NCBI GenBank assembly: GCA_000222875.2
Contig: AFRD01000113.1
Coordinates: 1 to 64,000, forward strand
Reading direction: 5' to 3'
DNA: 64,000 nt
DNA from: Periglandula ipomoeae IasaF13
Lineage: Eukaryota; Ascomycota; Sordariomycetes; Hypocreales; Clavicipitaceae
Both the position numbers and the translations under genes were made by a program. Each line of letters begins with the position of its first letter. Position 1 is the stretch's first letter. The notes beneath the pieces were generated by a model. It saw only the letters and a list, made by a program, of their open reading frames with translations. It was not told the origin of the DNA and searched no databases. Shown here piece by piece: positions 32,173 to 44,641 of the stretch.

Positions 32173-35100
32173 TTATGCCATAAAATCATCCTCAAACATA
32201 GGCTCCTCAACAGGTGGACGCCACCGAGCACGATTCAGGTCCCCGTACTTCAGCTGCTCGTACTTCCTTAGCACCTCGTCCTTAGATTCCAAGTACCCTA
32301 GCTTTCCAACCAGCATCTCTACTAGTTCTGCGTGTTCAATTCTTCCACCCCAATATAGCCCTACCATGTCATATTCTCCTATGGTGGGCTTGACGAGGGC
32401 CCCCTTTTGGTACAATAACCTCATTATAGCCGTATTTCTCACACTGGCCGCTATTCCAAAGGGGGTCAGGCCAATATTATTCTCCGCCTCCATGTCGGCT
32501 CCCTTGTTAACCAGCAGCGTTATGATGGTTCCGTGTCCCAAATCCGCGGCGTGGTGTAGCGGCCGCCAGCCTCGCTCGTCCTCTACGTCGATATTGGCTC
32601 CCTTTTCAAGCAATAGCTTCACCATAGCGTCGTGGCCCTTATGTGCGGCAAGATGTAGCGGTGTTGAACCATGTTCGCCCGCCGCGTTTATATTCGCTCC
32701 CCCCTTGAAGTAACATCTTGACCGCAGCTTCTTGACCATATCGTGCGGCATCATGTAGCGGCCGACCGCCAAACATATCCTCTGCATCAACATCGGCCCC
32801 TTTCACGAGGAATAACTTTACCATAGCTTCCCAGCCATACGATGCGGCGTAATGCAGCGGCTGCCTGCCAGACCCAGTCTTTACAGAAACATTGACTCCC
32901 TTTTTGAGAAATAGCTTTGTCATAGCTTCCTGCCCTCTTGCCAAGGCCCACATTAGTATCATTTCATTGTCATCATTTTTTGCATACATATTAGCCCCAT
33001 ACTCAAGAAGCAGCGTTGCTATGGCTTCATGGCCGTGTCTCACGGCCCGAAACAGCGACGTCTCTCGGTCTAGATCCCTCGACTCTGTGTTCGCCCCTTT
33101 CTCCAGTAGCAGCCTCACCACACCTTCGTGCTGCTTCTCTGTGGCCCAGTATAGTGGAGTCATCCCCGACAGACGATCAATCTCGATGTCGGCCCCGTCC
33201 TCGAGCAATCGCTTGACCAGACCAAGAAGACCGTAGGACGAGGCTAGCAAAAGTCCTGCAGAATTCAGAATGGAATCATATCCTACCACACGCGAGTGTT
33301 TCCTATCCCGTACCCGGAAGCTTGTCGAATTTTCATCACAAATGGCCAGAGCCACAGGTATAATTTCATCAGTAGCAGGGATGTTGGCTTCTCGAAAATG
33401 ATCCCAACAAGACGCGACAGCGTAGTACACAAAGGCTTGAGTGCCACTAGTGTGGGCTTGCACGTCATCCAGTAGAAGATCTCCTCCATCAGAGTTGAAC
33501 AAGTTAACATAGCGCACGCAGATATTTGCTAGTACGGCATGGGCTTGGGAACTGCTGATCGAGTGATGCCAATTTAGCGTCGATGGAGCCGCCGTGGGCA
33601 ATGCCAAGTCTGCAAGAAGAAATTCACGAGCTGTCTGGTGAATGAGATAGACGTTTTCGTGATGAATCGAGACGAATAATCCACACCAAATTGTAAGACA
33701 CCCTATAAAGTGGTCTATCTCCTCCAATTCAATATCGTTGAAAGATTGTGTGGTCTCATCAACAGTCATGGCAATGCGCATTTCCCAGACTGTCAATGGC
33801 CGACTTGCAGCTAGAATAATGCATAGTGCTTTGCGAACCATTACATCTTTCTGAGACTTACTCAGAATTTGGCTATAGACCGCATTAACACTTTCTGGCA
33901 GTTTTTCAATTGCGGCATCAACCCCTTTTTTTGTCTTAGTGAAGCTTTCTTTCTCCAGGTAGTCAAAGATCAGGTATACCCAGAGATAGGTGCGATTCTG
34001 GACCCCCTGGAGTCTTTTCTTGAGATGAGTCCTGGCTTCAGGCGACAGTCCTCTCATTGAACCTTTCAACTCGTTCTTGTCGATCCGGTGCGCTATGACG
34101 AGGTCGATCTCTTGGCTAATGGTCTGAGATTCTTTCTCTCCAGGGATGTGGATAGTCGGATAAATTTTCGAAAGACTCAGAACATCGGAGGTGATTTGCT
34201 GGTACGGTCGAGTAGTAAGAAGATATTTTATCTTGTCATGACCTGACCGATGGCTATCACGTAACTGGCGCTCCAGGTTCTGCACCAAGTTGGCAAGATC
34301 AGGCTCGTCGCATTCGTCTAGCGCATCCAAGACAATTATTACTGGACCAGTTTGAGGGTCCTCCAAAGCGGCTCTCAGAATGGTCCAGAGCGAATGCGTT
34401 GAAGTCATCAACTTCTGTCCATTGCTGCGAAACTCTGGTATTGCATGCTGGATAAGGGCTCGATTTTTTTGAAAGAGTTGATGAAGTAAGGCACAAAGTG
34501 CTTGGCAAATTCTATTCTGGTCTTCATCTTTGAAGAAGAAGTAGCAAATGGTTGATGATCCGACCAGCTCGTGATCGATCAAGAACTTGGCTAGGACTGA
34601 TTTTCCACAGCCAGGGTCCGCCGAGACTAGCAGCAGGCCCGAGTCTTGTCGAAGCCATTGCCGGTAATCAGGCTGTTTGAGGAACCACTCACAAGTGCCG
34701 TCTACTCTGTCTTTGACGCGGTCCTTGTACCACTCGTACGTTGAGTCATGGTTGCTTCCGGTCAGACGGAACGCTTGGAGACATTTTTGCGACTCCTCAG
34801 ACAAGTTTCGCGCGTCTAAAACCTCTGTCGTAATCCCCCATGTCAACTTTCAGTCCCATTTGATTGCTAGACACTCTGAGACTAACCGTTCATAATGTCA
34901 TAGATCCTCTTCTCGATTTTAACTTTCTTCGGTTGGATCTTGCGTAGAAGATCCCTCGCATATGCAGCTGCCGTCATGGCTGCATAGCCTTGCCACTTAT
35001 CATTCTTATGCGTATCCGCGTAATCGCAGATACCACGAATGACCAGGCATGGGAAACGTTCCATTAAACCCGCCGCTTCCATCTCAAAACATAAAACACC

Positions 35101-36165
35101 TTCTTCTTTAGATAACCTATCTCGATTTATAGCATCTTTCATCAGAGAGTTCCCCGATGCAACCACTCCATAATGTACGGTTGGGTTATGTTCACGTTTT
35201 GATCGTTCAGGTCGCTGGACCATATTTTCGGCCCGCGTATCACAAACTTCCTCACAGCTCCCCTCCCCCTTCAAATCGTCGTCAGGATGCAAGATATGTG
35301 ATTTGAACAGTCTGTCGCTCTCTTCATTTGGTTTCGCGTACTTGTTGGATAACCCTGGATTGGCTTTGAGCTTCTGGCTGATGGACCTGTCGAAACCAGG
35401 ACCACCATCTTCGTAATCAGTTCGAAGGCCAGCTACCGCTGTTCGTAAGAAAATCGATGGTGGACGAAGAGTGTTTTGAATGCGAAATTCTTTCCCTTGG
35501 GTACGTCTTCCAAAGTCATATTGCAGAACGGCGCCGTTCCTTTTAGTGCCGATACTAACGACAACATCTCCAAGGCGAATATCGTGGCGCTGCGATGGTA
35601 CACCGTCGGCAATGCCAACCATCAGCCCTATCCTGATGTTTGTGAAAGTAGCAAGCATATCATGCGCGGCGCTTGTTGCGTTTGTGTTGCCATACGCTCC
35701 CTCTGGTAAGAGTGTTATGGCAACATTGTGCTTGTCCATTCGACCCAGGGCATAATCATTCTCATCACATAGTGGCAAATCATCTGGAACTTCATGTCTC
35801 TCGTCAAGAAACAACTGTGCCGCTTTATATTCCGGAACAACTGCGCATATCCAGCCAACGGTATACTCAGACTTATCCAATAATTCCTTCGGCGGGCTTT
35901 CGACTTCGACGAGTGTCTCAACGAGTGTCTCACTTACATTATCCACTGAATCGCGTCCTGCTGCTGTCTTTTCGGGAGCTTGGAAAGTTTCGACTTCATC
36001 GCAAGCCAATGATGACGAGGCTTTTCGACGGACGAGGTGTGAATATGCCAGGATAATCGCACAGAGGATGGCAATGTCTCTAGTGAAATAGTACCACCAA
36101 GGAGAAGTCTCGGAAGAGGAGAGGAAGAATGATATCGCTGTGAAGGCAATTTGACTACATATCAA
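32173..36165 (-). CDS. Fungal NLR: phosphorylase-like / NACHT / ankyrin protein, with a frameshift in the repeats
   Basis: Exon A (36165-34887) contains a PNP_UDP-like domain: YTVGWICAVVPEYKAAQLFL, GLMVGIADGVPS, LGDVVVSIGT, CFEMEAAGLMERFPCLVIRG and ICDYADTHKNDKWQGYAA. Intron 34886-34825 (62 nt) joins IYDIMN-EVLDARNLSEESQ. Exon B has the NACHT ATPase: Walker A SADPGCGKS, Walker B IIVLDALDECDE, sensor-like LLTTRPY and a winged-helix-like region ending HQTAREFLL. About ten ankyrin repeats follow (such as GMTPLYWATEKQHEGVVRLL, GSTPLHLAAHKGHDAMVKLL). At C6 32699-32704 (G6 on the coding strand) the frame shifts by one; dropping one G restores the ankyrin phase to the stop at 32173. Such proteins are STAND-type sensors of fungal non-self recognition. 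No in-frame ATG precedes the phosphorylase domain, so the true start is probably in an unseen upstream exon. Confidence 0.85.
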
Positions 36166-37032
36166 CGCACACGATTTGGTGATGAGACTTCATTCGTGTG
36201 GCCAGCGTTTGAGTTGCAAAGAGGGGTAATTGAGCATTTGTAAGTCAACAATAGCGCCTTGTAAGGTTGCCTGTTGCCCCATTACGATCTTTACCAGGTT
36301 GAGCGGCTTGCAGCATGAGTGCACACGTCTGATACAAAGTTGATATGACCAACATGCATAAGGATCCATGTCAAAGCCCTCACAACCATACATACAGCCC
36401 CATCGAAGCCTTGTTCCAGGTATTGGGGGTGAACACCATGCTCTCTATTGGTTGCCTGGTTTTCGAGCCCAAAGACTGAAGGCCAGGGCCACACCAGCAT
36501 CTTTCTTCTTCCCGGGTTTAGGAAGACTTGGTACAATAATCGGAAATGACGACACGACTGTTTGTTGCTAGCGTGTGATGATCGAAAGGATTTGTCTTCG
36601 AGCGAAAGTCCGTTTCACCGTTGCGAAAAGAGATTCAGCTCTTAGAATGGGGACAAAATTTCGGGTGGGACAGGAAGCGGGAACAGGGAAATGAAGCTGC
36701 CAGGGTTGGGCGCTTGTAGGGGGCGGCCCGGCCGGTGTGGCAACTAAGTCGGCAACAAATGTGATGAAACAACCCGTGGCAGTTATTGGCTGGGACTTGT
36801 TGCTCTAGATGGGGCGCGAATGTGTGAGATGGAGGTTGCAATACCAGGCAGATTTGTTGCAGTTGTTGTAGGAACGGCAGGGCAGTGCGGAGAGAAGAGG
36901 GCAGGGGGAGAAAGACAAAACGATACATGGTTTTGTATTGGTATTGACCGTCAGATTCACATGAGAAAGAAACCAGAAGCAATATTCCAGGAGTCGAATC
37001 ATAAGTCTTGAATATGTGGATTTTACAGCGAA
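36166..37032. other. Intergenic region between the NLR and the ABC transporter
   Basis: It should hold the NLR promoter and perhaps its first exon (an ATG frame at 36393 on the minus strand, MYGCEGFDMDPYACW, cannot be joined in phase), and the 3' flank of the ABC gene. No supported gene. Confidence 0.3.
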
Positions 37033-40000
37033 TCAAGCGGATTCGCCAGCTGCAATTGCTTGCCGCTGTTGGGCCCTACACGTTACTCGTCCATTATCGA
37101 TCTCCAAGATGAGATCACAAGTCCGCGTATATCGCGGCTGGTGGCATATAGCAATTGTCGTACAATTGCGAAATACCTCATCCATCAAACTTTGCATCTT
37201 ATCCGCAATTTCGCCATCCATCCCACTCGTAGCCTCATCAACGAGTATAACCCTAGTGCTTTTTTGAACATGATGTAGAATTCCTCTCGCGATAGCGAAT
37301 AGTTGTTTTTGGCCGTGGGAAAATCCCATGGCCTGCATTGATGCATCTAGGCCGCCGCGTGAACGCACATACTCTGATAGACTCGTCTTTTCAAGTGCAT
37401 CGTTGATGACAGCATCGCGAATAGGGTCAATTTGGGTTTGAGCCATCGGAAGTATGTTATGGCGAACGCTGCCTGGGAATTCTACAAATTCTTGAGGGAG
37501 GGTTGTAATGAGAGATCGGACATCCTGTCGTGGTATTGCTGATAAGTCCACGCCGTCAATCTTGATGACGCCCAAGTAGTCTATGAATCTGAGAAGAGTC
37601 AAAAATAGAGAGGTTTTGCCACTGCGTTTGTAAACTCTCTCGGGTTAGTGGACATCGAAATTGAAAGATAGACTATGCACACGACAACACACCTTCCAAT
37701 CCGCCCAATGACTGCTACCTTTTGGCCAGCCCCGATGTTCAAGTTCACACCGGTCAGAGCCACTTTGGGCGACGAGCTTGATGAGCTTAACACGTCGACG
37801 TCGGTCAGAATGGAACCGAACTAGTGCAGCGCAAAAAGAAATACTCACTTGTATACCGCTTTGACGTCAATCATCTGCAAAGCACCATGCTTGAGGCATT
37901 CGGGTGGTAGATGGGCACCGTCGCAGTCCTCTTCAGTAGGTGTAGTTTTTGTGAATGCTCTGATTCGCGCAATGGCGCCCAGTGACGTTTCGAGCTGGAT
38001 CCATTTCTGAGCCAGAACACTGATTGTGGCACTGAATTGCATAACATTTAGTAAGGCAAGTCCAATGGCGGTTTGCGTCGTACCCTGTGTCAGCGCTATA
38101 GAGACGAGGATAGTGGCAACTCCAAGCACGCTCAGGTCCAAAACGAGCTCAAGCCATCTCTGAATGCAGAACATGTAATAGAATGGCTTTTGTGAGTAGT
38201 CCAGATAACTCAACCCTTGATGTAGATATGAAGTTTGCCATCCAAAACTTCGAATATGCATGAGTCCAGCGGCCATCTCCGTGAATTGGGTATACAGCGG
38301 TGTTTTGGCCGCCAAGTCAAGGTGCCTCATCTGCCGCGAGGTGCGCAGGTAGAAGTGCTGGATTATGTACAAAAGCAGCAGAGTGAAGTGGATGATTGGT
38401 GCAGCATACTTAGCCCCAGAGGCAATAATGCCAAGATCTGTGAGCATCAAGAAGAAATCTGCCGCGAACCAAAGTTATCTTAATGGTCCTACTGTCGAGA
38501 ATTGAAGGTAGCTTACTGTACAAAAAGTAAAACAGCGCTATGGGCAAATCTTGGCTTATGAAACTCATGTCTTGACTGAATCTGGGTTGTACGTCAGTTT
38601 CCCGCCCGTGTCCTACGTGGTTTGAGATGAAACTAACAGATTGAGCAGGGACCCGATACTCGTGACCGATAAAAATGAGAGCGTTGACCTAGTTCTCATT
38701 AAGATTGATTTGACTCATCAATATCAGCCCAGAGACGTTACATACTTTATGACAGCATTTAAAAGCGTGAAATGCAAGCTTTCAGACGATTTTGGGACGA
38801 TTTTGAGGTAGTACAAGCTACGATTGCTATTAGTATCGGTTGCTACGATGTTAAATGCGAAGGTGTTTTACCTCATGGTCATAGCCCCGATTAGAGCGCA
38901 GCTGATACCGAGTAGAATATAGCCCACCAGATACACCTTGTTTCGAGGTCCAACTTCCAACCATATCCGAATAAAGATCTCTGCATATACCCATTAGGTC
39001 AGATAGGGAAAGTGAATTTGAGCCAGTCATGGACATACCCGGTAACCTCTCAGTCACAGACGTGAATATAACCGCAACCAGAAAAGATAGCCAGAGCCAT
39101 TTGCTCACTGACTTGAGGTAGTACGAGTAAAGGCCTACGTCTCTTTGTTGGCGTTCAATCTTCACATCATCAGCTTCGAAAATATCCTTTGTTGATTCGT
39201 TCCAAGACCCTGCATTTGCTCTCTTTTCTTCTGTACTTGATTCTCTTGGTTCCGAAGGGATGAAGTTTGCAAACTCAAGCTGGCAATCTGTTGAATTTGC
39301 GACCGAACTTGCCGTTCCATCTTCAATAATAAATATTCTATCGGCGGCATTGATATATTCGACTACAGGGTGACTTATCAGAATGATGTCGGCGCGGAAT
39401 GCGAACGAAAAGGTTGGGAAAGACATACTTTTGTGTGTAGTCATAATGATTATGCCTCCAAATTTTCTAAGCAGGCCATTGGGTCCAAAGACTCGGGTAA
39501 AAATGCCATCAGCCGTGACTTGGTCTAAAGCACTAAAAACATCGTCCAAGACCAAGAGAGAGGCCTGAGAGTAGATCGCCCTTGCTAGAGCCTATTTGTC
39601 CGCCAAGAAAAAAGAGAGAAGAGCGTCAGCACGGAACCTACTTGATCAAAATTGCAGAACTTACAACTCGCTGTCTCTGGCCACCACTCAGATTACAGCC
39701 ACCATTACCAGCCATGGTTCTATCACTTTCGGGTAGTTGACGGAGGTCTTCATCAAGCAGACATACCTCAAGGATGGTCTCATACCAGTCCTTGTTGTAC
39801 ATAGTATTGCCTATGATGTTTTCTTGGATACTTGTGTTCTTTACCCAAGCACTCTGATCGCAATATGCGATTCGATGCTGTTCAACGTAGATAAGGCCCT
39901 CCAAAACGTTTGCTTCTCCCAAGATTGATCGCAGGAAGGTTGATTTCCCTGACCCTGTTCGCCCGATGACTGCGGCGAATTCGGTTCGTTTGAGCAACAA

Positions 40001-42281
40001 ATTTATGTTCCTTAGGAGGGCCGCCTGTCCAGGTATAGCAGCAATTGATACATCGGCGAAGACTATAGGCGGCTGGGGCAACTGTAGTTCTATCGATCGG
40101 AAATTTCTCGTAGAACTTGACTCAGGTGAATTTTCTTTCTCGTTCTCAGCGTTTCGGAGGACCAGATCACTGATCGTTTCACGTCCATCTTGGCGTTCTT
40201 CAAGAAGTAGGTATTCTTGGATTCGCTGAAAACAACCTAGTACTGATGTAAAGATCGGATACGAAACCGTCAAATATACCATTGGCAAGGCTGTGTTAAT
40301 GATGAAAGCTAGCGTCGTAAAAGCCTCAATGGGACTCAATCCACCCCTGAAATTGGTCCAGAACAATGACGCAGTCATAATAACGATTGGCGTCAGCTGA
40401 TAGCAAAACATGGCTGAGCCAACCATTAGTGTTGATTCATCTATTGAGCAGAGGAAATATGAGTGTGACGCAGGAAAGATCAAATGGTCCACACGGTTGC
40501 GTCGACAGTCGGGTGATATTCTGCAGAACTTTTCACAAGTGACAAAACAAAACATACCTGATGCTTTCATAATGACAAACAGTGCCCGGAATTTGATAGA
40601 GGTGTTCATTTCCCTCACTCGAAGTGATTGAAGCAAATCAGAAGCTATTGGTGCCAAGCCCATTATCCGAATGCTATGAATCTGCTGAAGAATGCTCGAA
40701 GTGTTGGCTACTCGATGCTCGACCTCCTTATTCCAGGCAATGCGTGCAATGGGCATACGTCTACCGAGCTCATATGCCAAACCCGCCAGAACTAGATCAT
40801 CAGTCAACAGAAGTGTCCGTGAAATCGTCTATCTTTGGGGGGGGTAGTCTAACTTAGTCCTGGGAGGGTTATGAGCGCTGCTGCGGGGCCGACGATCGTT
40901 GTGAGAAAATACAATCCTAATGCAAATTCAATCAAGCTGGCCCAGATATCATGGAGTTGTGGGAGGCCTGTGCTGATGCCCTCCACGTCGGTGCTCATCA
41001 ACGTTGCCGCTGTGAACTCCTTGGCATTGGATTGATCTATAGCGAGCGTCTTCTCCATGATTTCTGCTACTAGTATCCCGCGGAGAAATGTTATAAACTG
41101 ATAGTTCATGTGATTATAACTGGCTTTTGTTATCTATTTTCTGTAAGTACGTACTTGCGTATAGAGTTAGAGACAGGACTTACCGCTTGGCCAAGGTAAA
41201 CCAGGACCGTGGCCCCAATCAAACCATTTCTTACACTAGTAGAGGGGTTATCCTCTCCAATAAAGCTGACTATGCGACGGAGAAGAAATGGTTGGCTAAA
41301 ATTGAACGCGATGTATAGAAGCCTCGGAAACACAACCGCAATAAATGTCCATAGCAAGGTTAAAAGACTCGAGCGAAGTAATGAATGTGAAGACTGTCGA
41401 TCTACTGCCTCTCAGTACCCCTTCTCAATCAGAAGAAAAAGGAGAAAGTCTCACGTTTACTCCAATTCGGTTTAAATTTTTTCGAAAGATATTTTGCGGA
41501 GAATTCGGGCCCTAATTGTCCAAGACTATCAACGCTTAGGGCGTTGCGAAATCCGGATAACAACGTCTCATTGAGCCATAAAAACAAAGAACGGTTCCAA
41601 AATCCGCTAGTAGATTCTTTGCTGACCGATTCTTGAATTGTTGGGTCCCTAATCTGAGCAGTCTTAGGTATCTCTTCTAGTATCACAAGGACAAGTTTGA
41701 TTGCAGCTATCGCTGCAGACAAGCTGCCTAGTGCCCGAAGCACAGGCCGGAGATAGAAGGACCGCGCCTTCACTATATCAAGCAATACGGTTAGGCCAAG
41801 ATATATGCTCACAAAGGCCGAAGATCTCAAGGAACGCCGATGGTCGAGATTGATTACAGCTAGGATGCACAGCGTACCAACGCATGATAGTGACAGCGCA
41901 GCTAGGGAAGTGCTGTTCCGATAAGTTGGCAGGATGCTCCAGAGAACTAAGCTGACGATTTGAAGCACAAGAAGGCCTGCTGTTGTGGCTTAAAAAGAGT
42001 TTGCAAATGAATTGTCAAAGGACGTGGCTTCACCAGATTTGTTTCAATGACATGTCGAGACTCACGAGTTTCACCCATAAGAGAAACCCGCCAGCGACGT
42101 AAGCTGGGGAATTTAACTGATGGAATAAGTAGAGTAGTGTCACGCCGATCAAAGCGCTTGTGGGAAGAATCGTCAGAATCGCGTCTTCAAACAAGAGAGT
42201 GAAATCGAATTGTTGTGAGTATTGCGGCCCTATAGAATTGACATCCTCCAGTATCCCGACCGTGGTTGGCGTTGTGTCCAT
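37033..42281 (-). CDS. ABCC (MRP)-type full-length ABC exporter
   Basis: A multi-intron gene read from MDTTPTTVGILEDVNS (42281) to GESA-stop (37033). Order: N-terminal hydrophobic TMD0-like helices (about 42.2-41.7 kb), linker GFWNRSLFLWLNETLLSGFR, TMD1, NBD1, TMD2, NBD2. NBD1 has Walker A GRTGSGKST, Q-loop YCDQSAWV, signature LSGGQRQRV and Walker B LLVLDDVFSALD (Asp in place of the catalytic Glu, as in other ABCC NBD1s), split by intron 39662-39591. NBD2 has Walker A GRIGRSGKTS (split by an intron about 37620-37700), signature FSHGQKQ, Walker B RVILVDEATSGMD with Glu, and H-loop ICHQ. Checked junctions (LGQA-ITKASYNH, THK-IEYINAADR, QRV-ALARA) keep frame, so the gene looks intact. It is a plasma-membrane or vacuolar effluxer. 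Its neighbours suggest export of a small metabolite or peptide. Individual exon ends were not all resolved. Confidence 0.85.
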
Positions 42282-42880
42282 TGTTTTCGGCAACCGAAGC
42301 AGTCCTGCGTGAAGGCAGTGGCGTCCAAGTTCATGGTTTGAATGGGGACTCGAGAACGGGGACAGGAAGGCCTTGTAAATACGGAGGGCTCCCAGTCCAT
42401 GAGAAGCTCTCACGCGGCGCGGTACGATTACGCTTAGCACAGTTTCGACCAGTTGTTGGTTGACCCTCGACATGCCCGCACTACGGCACGATGTAGCCAC
42501 CTGCCTTGTATGGTCGTCGTCGCATGAGTTCAAGAGGGGCTACATGCAGCTCATGCTGCAGTACTATGTGAGGTGGTATCAGTGACAAATCACTTGAGTT
42601 GCATTGCTATCACAGCTGCCTCCTGTTTTCTTCGATCTGCGAGTACGCAGTATGGTATTGTGTAGGGGGTCGCGAGTGCCAAATATGGCCAGTCTGTTCT
42701 ATAGATTATGCTTGACCCAAGACTTCTTTCTGCATGCAACGCATTTGTATCCGTGATCAGCATTTCAATAAGCTTATGGAGATTGCTTGTGATAGTCAGC
42801 ATTTTATGGGCTCGATATCACCATCTTATTGGTTTTTTTCATACCTGCCGAGGGACTTGAAGAGGTCAAAGCGGTCGGCT
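42282..42880. other. Upstream region of the ABC transporter
   Basis: About 600 bp, including minus-strand reading continuous with the ABC gene's first frame up to about 42533, so a longer N-terminus cannot be excluded. The remainder shows no supported gene. Confidence 0.3.
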
Positions 42881-43128
42881 TCATTGTCCAAAGAGGTCGT
42901 CAGGATTGGCAGACTCAATCTCTGCGACGTAGTCAATGGTGCCGAGAACGCCAGCACGGTCGATGGCATAGTCGGTGCGACTGGTAAGATGAAAGGCTGA
43001 GAAAAGGCATTTCGTTAGCAAGCTGCGCATCACCCCTCTTCACCTTTACTCTTACCAGGTCGAGCATAAACGAGGGGAGCCAACAGAACGATGGCGCCGA
43101 TTGAAGTGAGGATCGTAATCTGAAACAT
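42881..43128 (-). CDS. Small predicted secreted protein (62 residues)
   Basis: ATG at 43128; exon 1 43128-43056, intron 43055-42997 (GTAAGAG...TTTTCTCAG), exon 2 42996-42881. The product opens with a strong signal peptide (MFQITILTSIGAIVLLAPLV, cleavage likely after VYA), then a short acidic peptide with RTDYAIDRAG, GTIDYVAEIES and ending NPDDLFGQ. It has no cysteines, dibasic KR site or repeat. Codons in exon 2 favour C/T in third position, as in nearby genes. After the stop another frame stays open for about 15 codons (NEADRFDLFKSLG), so a one-base shift may have truncated a longer protein. It is transcribed away from the UstYa gene across a 524 bp shared upstream region. No family recognised. 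Confidence 0.42.
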
Positions 43129-43652
43129 TTCCGGCCACAGTACTTATTGCTGTCAATGAGGTCAAATTGAGCATCAATGTTGAGATATGCAGCGTTACGC
43201 TCGAGTTCCGTCCTGGTGGTGAAGAAGAAGGAGCTTGGTTCGCATAAATAAGCACGAGGCGAAGGGGGTCCGGGACTGTGTCTATGCACGAGTGACTAAG
43301 AATAATGCGGCACCAGCCTGGCGTCCTACATTATCCTACCGACATACATCTGCCACCTTCCTCAGCAACGGTTCGGGGTTCATGCTTCGAAAAGCCTAGC
43401 TCTGCCCGGCTAGCCTGTTTCGAGCACAAAACATGAGCCTTTGTGCAGGAGTAGCTTTGTGAGGCGGCTCTCGAGGCAGCATTGTGATTTTTGAGCTGCT
43501 GCCACTGTTCTTTGGCGGGCGAATTCGACGGTCGAGAGCAAGGCACACTTCCTACGGATGTCAAAGGAACGGAAGCTCGTTCAGAACCGTTTTCTTTCCA
43601 GTTGCTGTACCGTGACGTTTGAATACTCTGTCGCTTTCACCACTGGTTGACC
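43129..43652. promoter_or_regulatory. Divergent upstream region shared by the small secreted ORF and the UstYa gene
   Basis: 524 bp between outward-facing starts; no gene and no obvious TATA box. Co-regulation is possible but unproven. Confidence 0.35.
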
Positions 43653-44641
43653 ATGACCAGGAGTACAAGTTCATATCAGTACGCGCTCGTATCTGGTGGG
43701 ATTGGCCACCAGGCACGAGCAAGTACAGAGCAAACGCGGATATGGCCACCTAGTACCCATATTGATTGGACCCGGAGAATAGCTATCATGGCATTCTTGC
43801 TAAATGTTGCTCTTTTCTTGACGTCAATATGCATGTTGACGGTTTCAGTCGGCAAATGTCCCATGCCGTCAGACATTGCGTGCGCTAAGCAAACGTCGCC
43901 CTATTGTGAGTTCTGAGGTAATTTGCGGTGCTTGCGTTTATTGATTATTCGATCCTACAGCACCTATCTGGGAAGCGGTAGAGTTTGAGGAAGGCAACTT
44001 TGTCAACTATTTCAACCATACTTCACCATATCGCGGCCCACCAACCCGCGAGCTCGAGCAAGCGTGGTATGGTTTATGGCATCGTGAGTGGACAGAAACC
44101 TACTTCCGCGTATTCTTTTACTTCTCTCACACTATTTTAGAACATCTCGTTTCTGTCGATTCTGCGGGCGCAGATGCTTTGAACCGCAGCCAATCCGGAC
44201 GGTATGCCGAAATTGCTGGCAGTGATCACTCCAATCCGAAATACGGCGGTTATCTGACAGTTTTCCATCAGCTTCATTGCCTAGTAAGACAAACTTCGGT
44301 TCATGTTTCGCGCATGATCTAATGCTTATCTCTGTGACCAGAACGTGATATGGCAATATACGTGGCCTCTGAGCATGTTCAATGAGTCCTGGGGCGCACA
44401 TTATCCCCGGTTCATGGAAGACCGCATAGGGAGTCGATTGCACGCAGATCATTGTATAGAGACCTTGAGGCTCAGCCTCATGTGCTACTCGGATATCACT
44501 CCTATGTTGATTTCCTTAGATTCCAGCTTTTGGAGCGGGGCCAAGGTCGATTTCAACTCACACTACAAGTGTCGCAATTTCAACAAAGTCGCAGAGTACG
44601 TAATGAAGAATGGTGTTGAGTTGCCCAAGTTTGATAGGTAA
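43653..44641 (+). CDS. UstYa-family (DUF3328) oxidase-like protein
   Basis: Four exons, 43653-43905, 43961-44083, 44141-44283 and 44342-44641, with matching phases: 272 residues. A short cytosolic N-terminus is followed by one membrane helix (about 43-65, IAIMAFLLNVALFLTSICML). The ectodomain contains FEEGNFVNYFNHTSPYRGPP, YGGYLTVFHQLHCLN and RLHADHCIETLRLSLMCYSD. The two HxxHC motifs that define the family are HQLHC (about 168-172) and HADHC (about 207-211), and a KCRNFNKVAEYV tail follows. UstYa proteins perform oxidative cyclisation or tailoring in fungal ribosomal-peptide pathways (ustiloxin, phomopsin, asperipin) and act in some NRPS clusters such as cyclochlorotine. Here the partners in sight are an ABCC exporter and a small secreted ORF; no core enzyme is visible. 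Confidence 0.92.

Noticed and set aside
37033..42281. Possible pseudogenisation of the ABCC transporter because its frame changes many times
   Set aside because: The junctions I tested (around 41.1, 40.5, 39.6 and 39.4 kb) are explained by ordinary GT-AG introns that preserve phase, so the frame changes reflect splicing.
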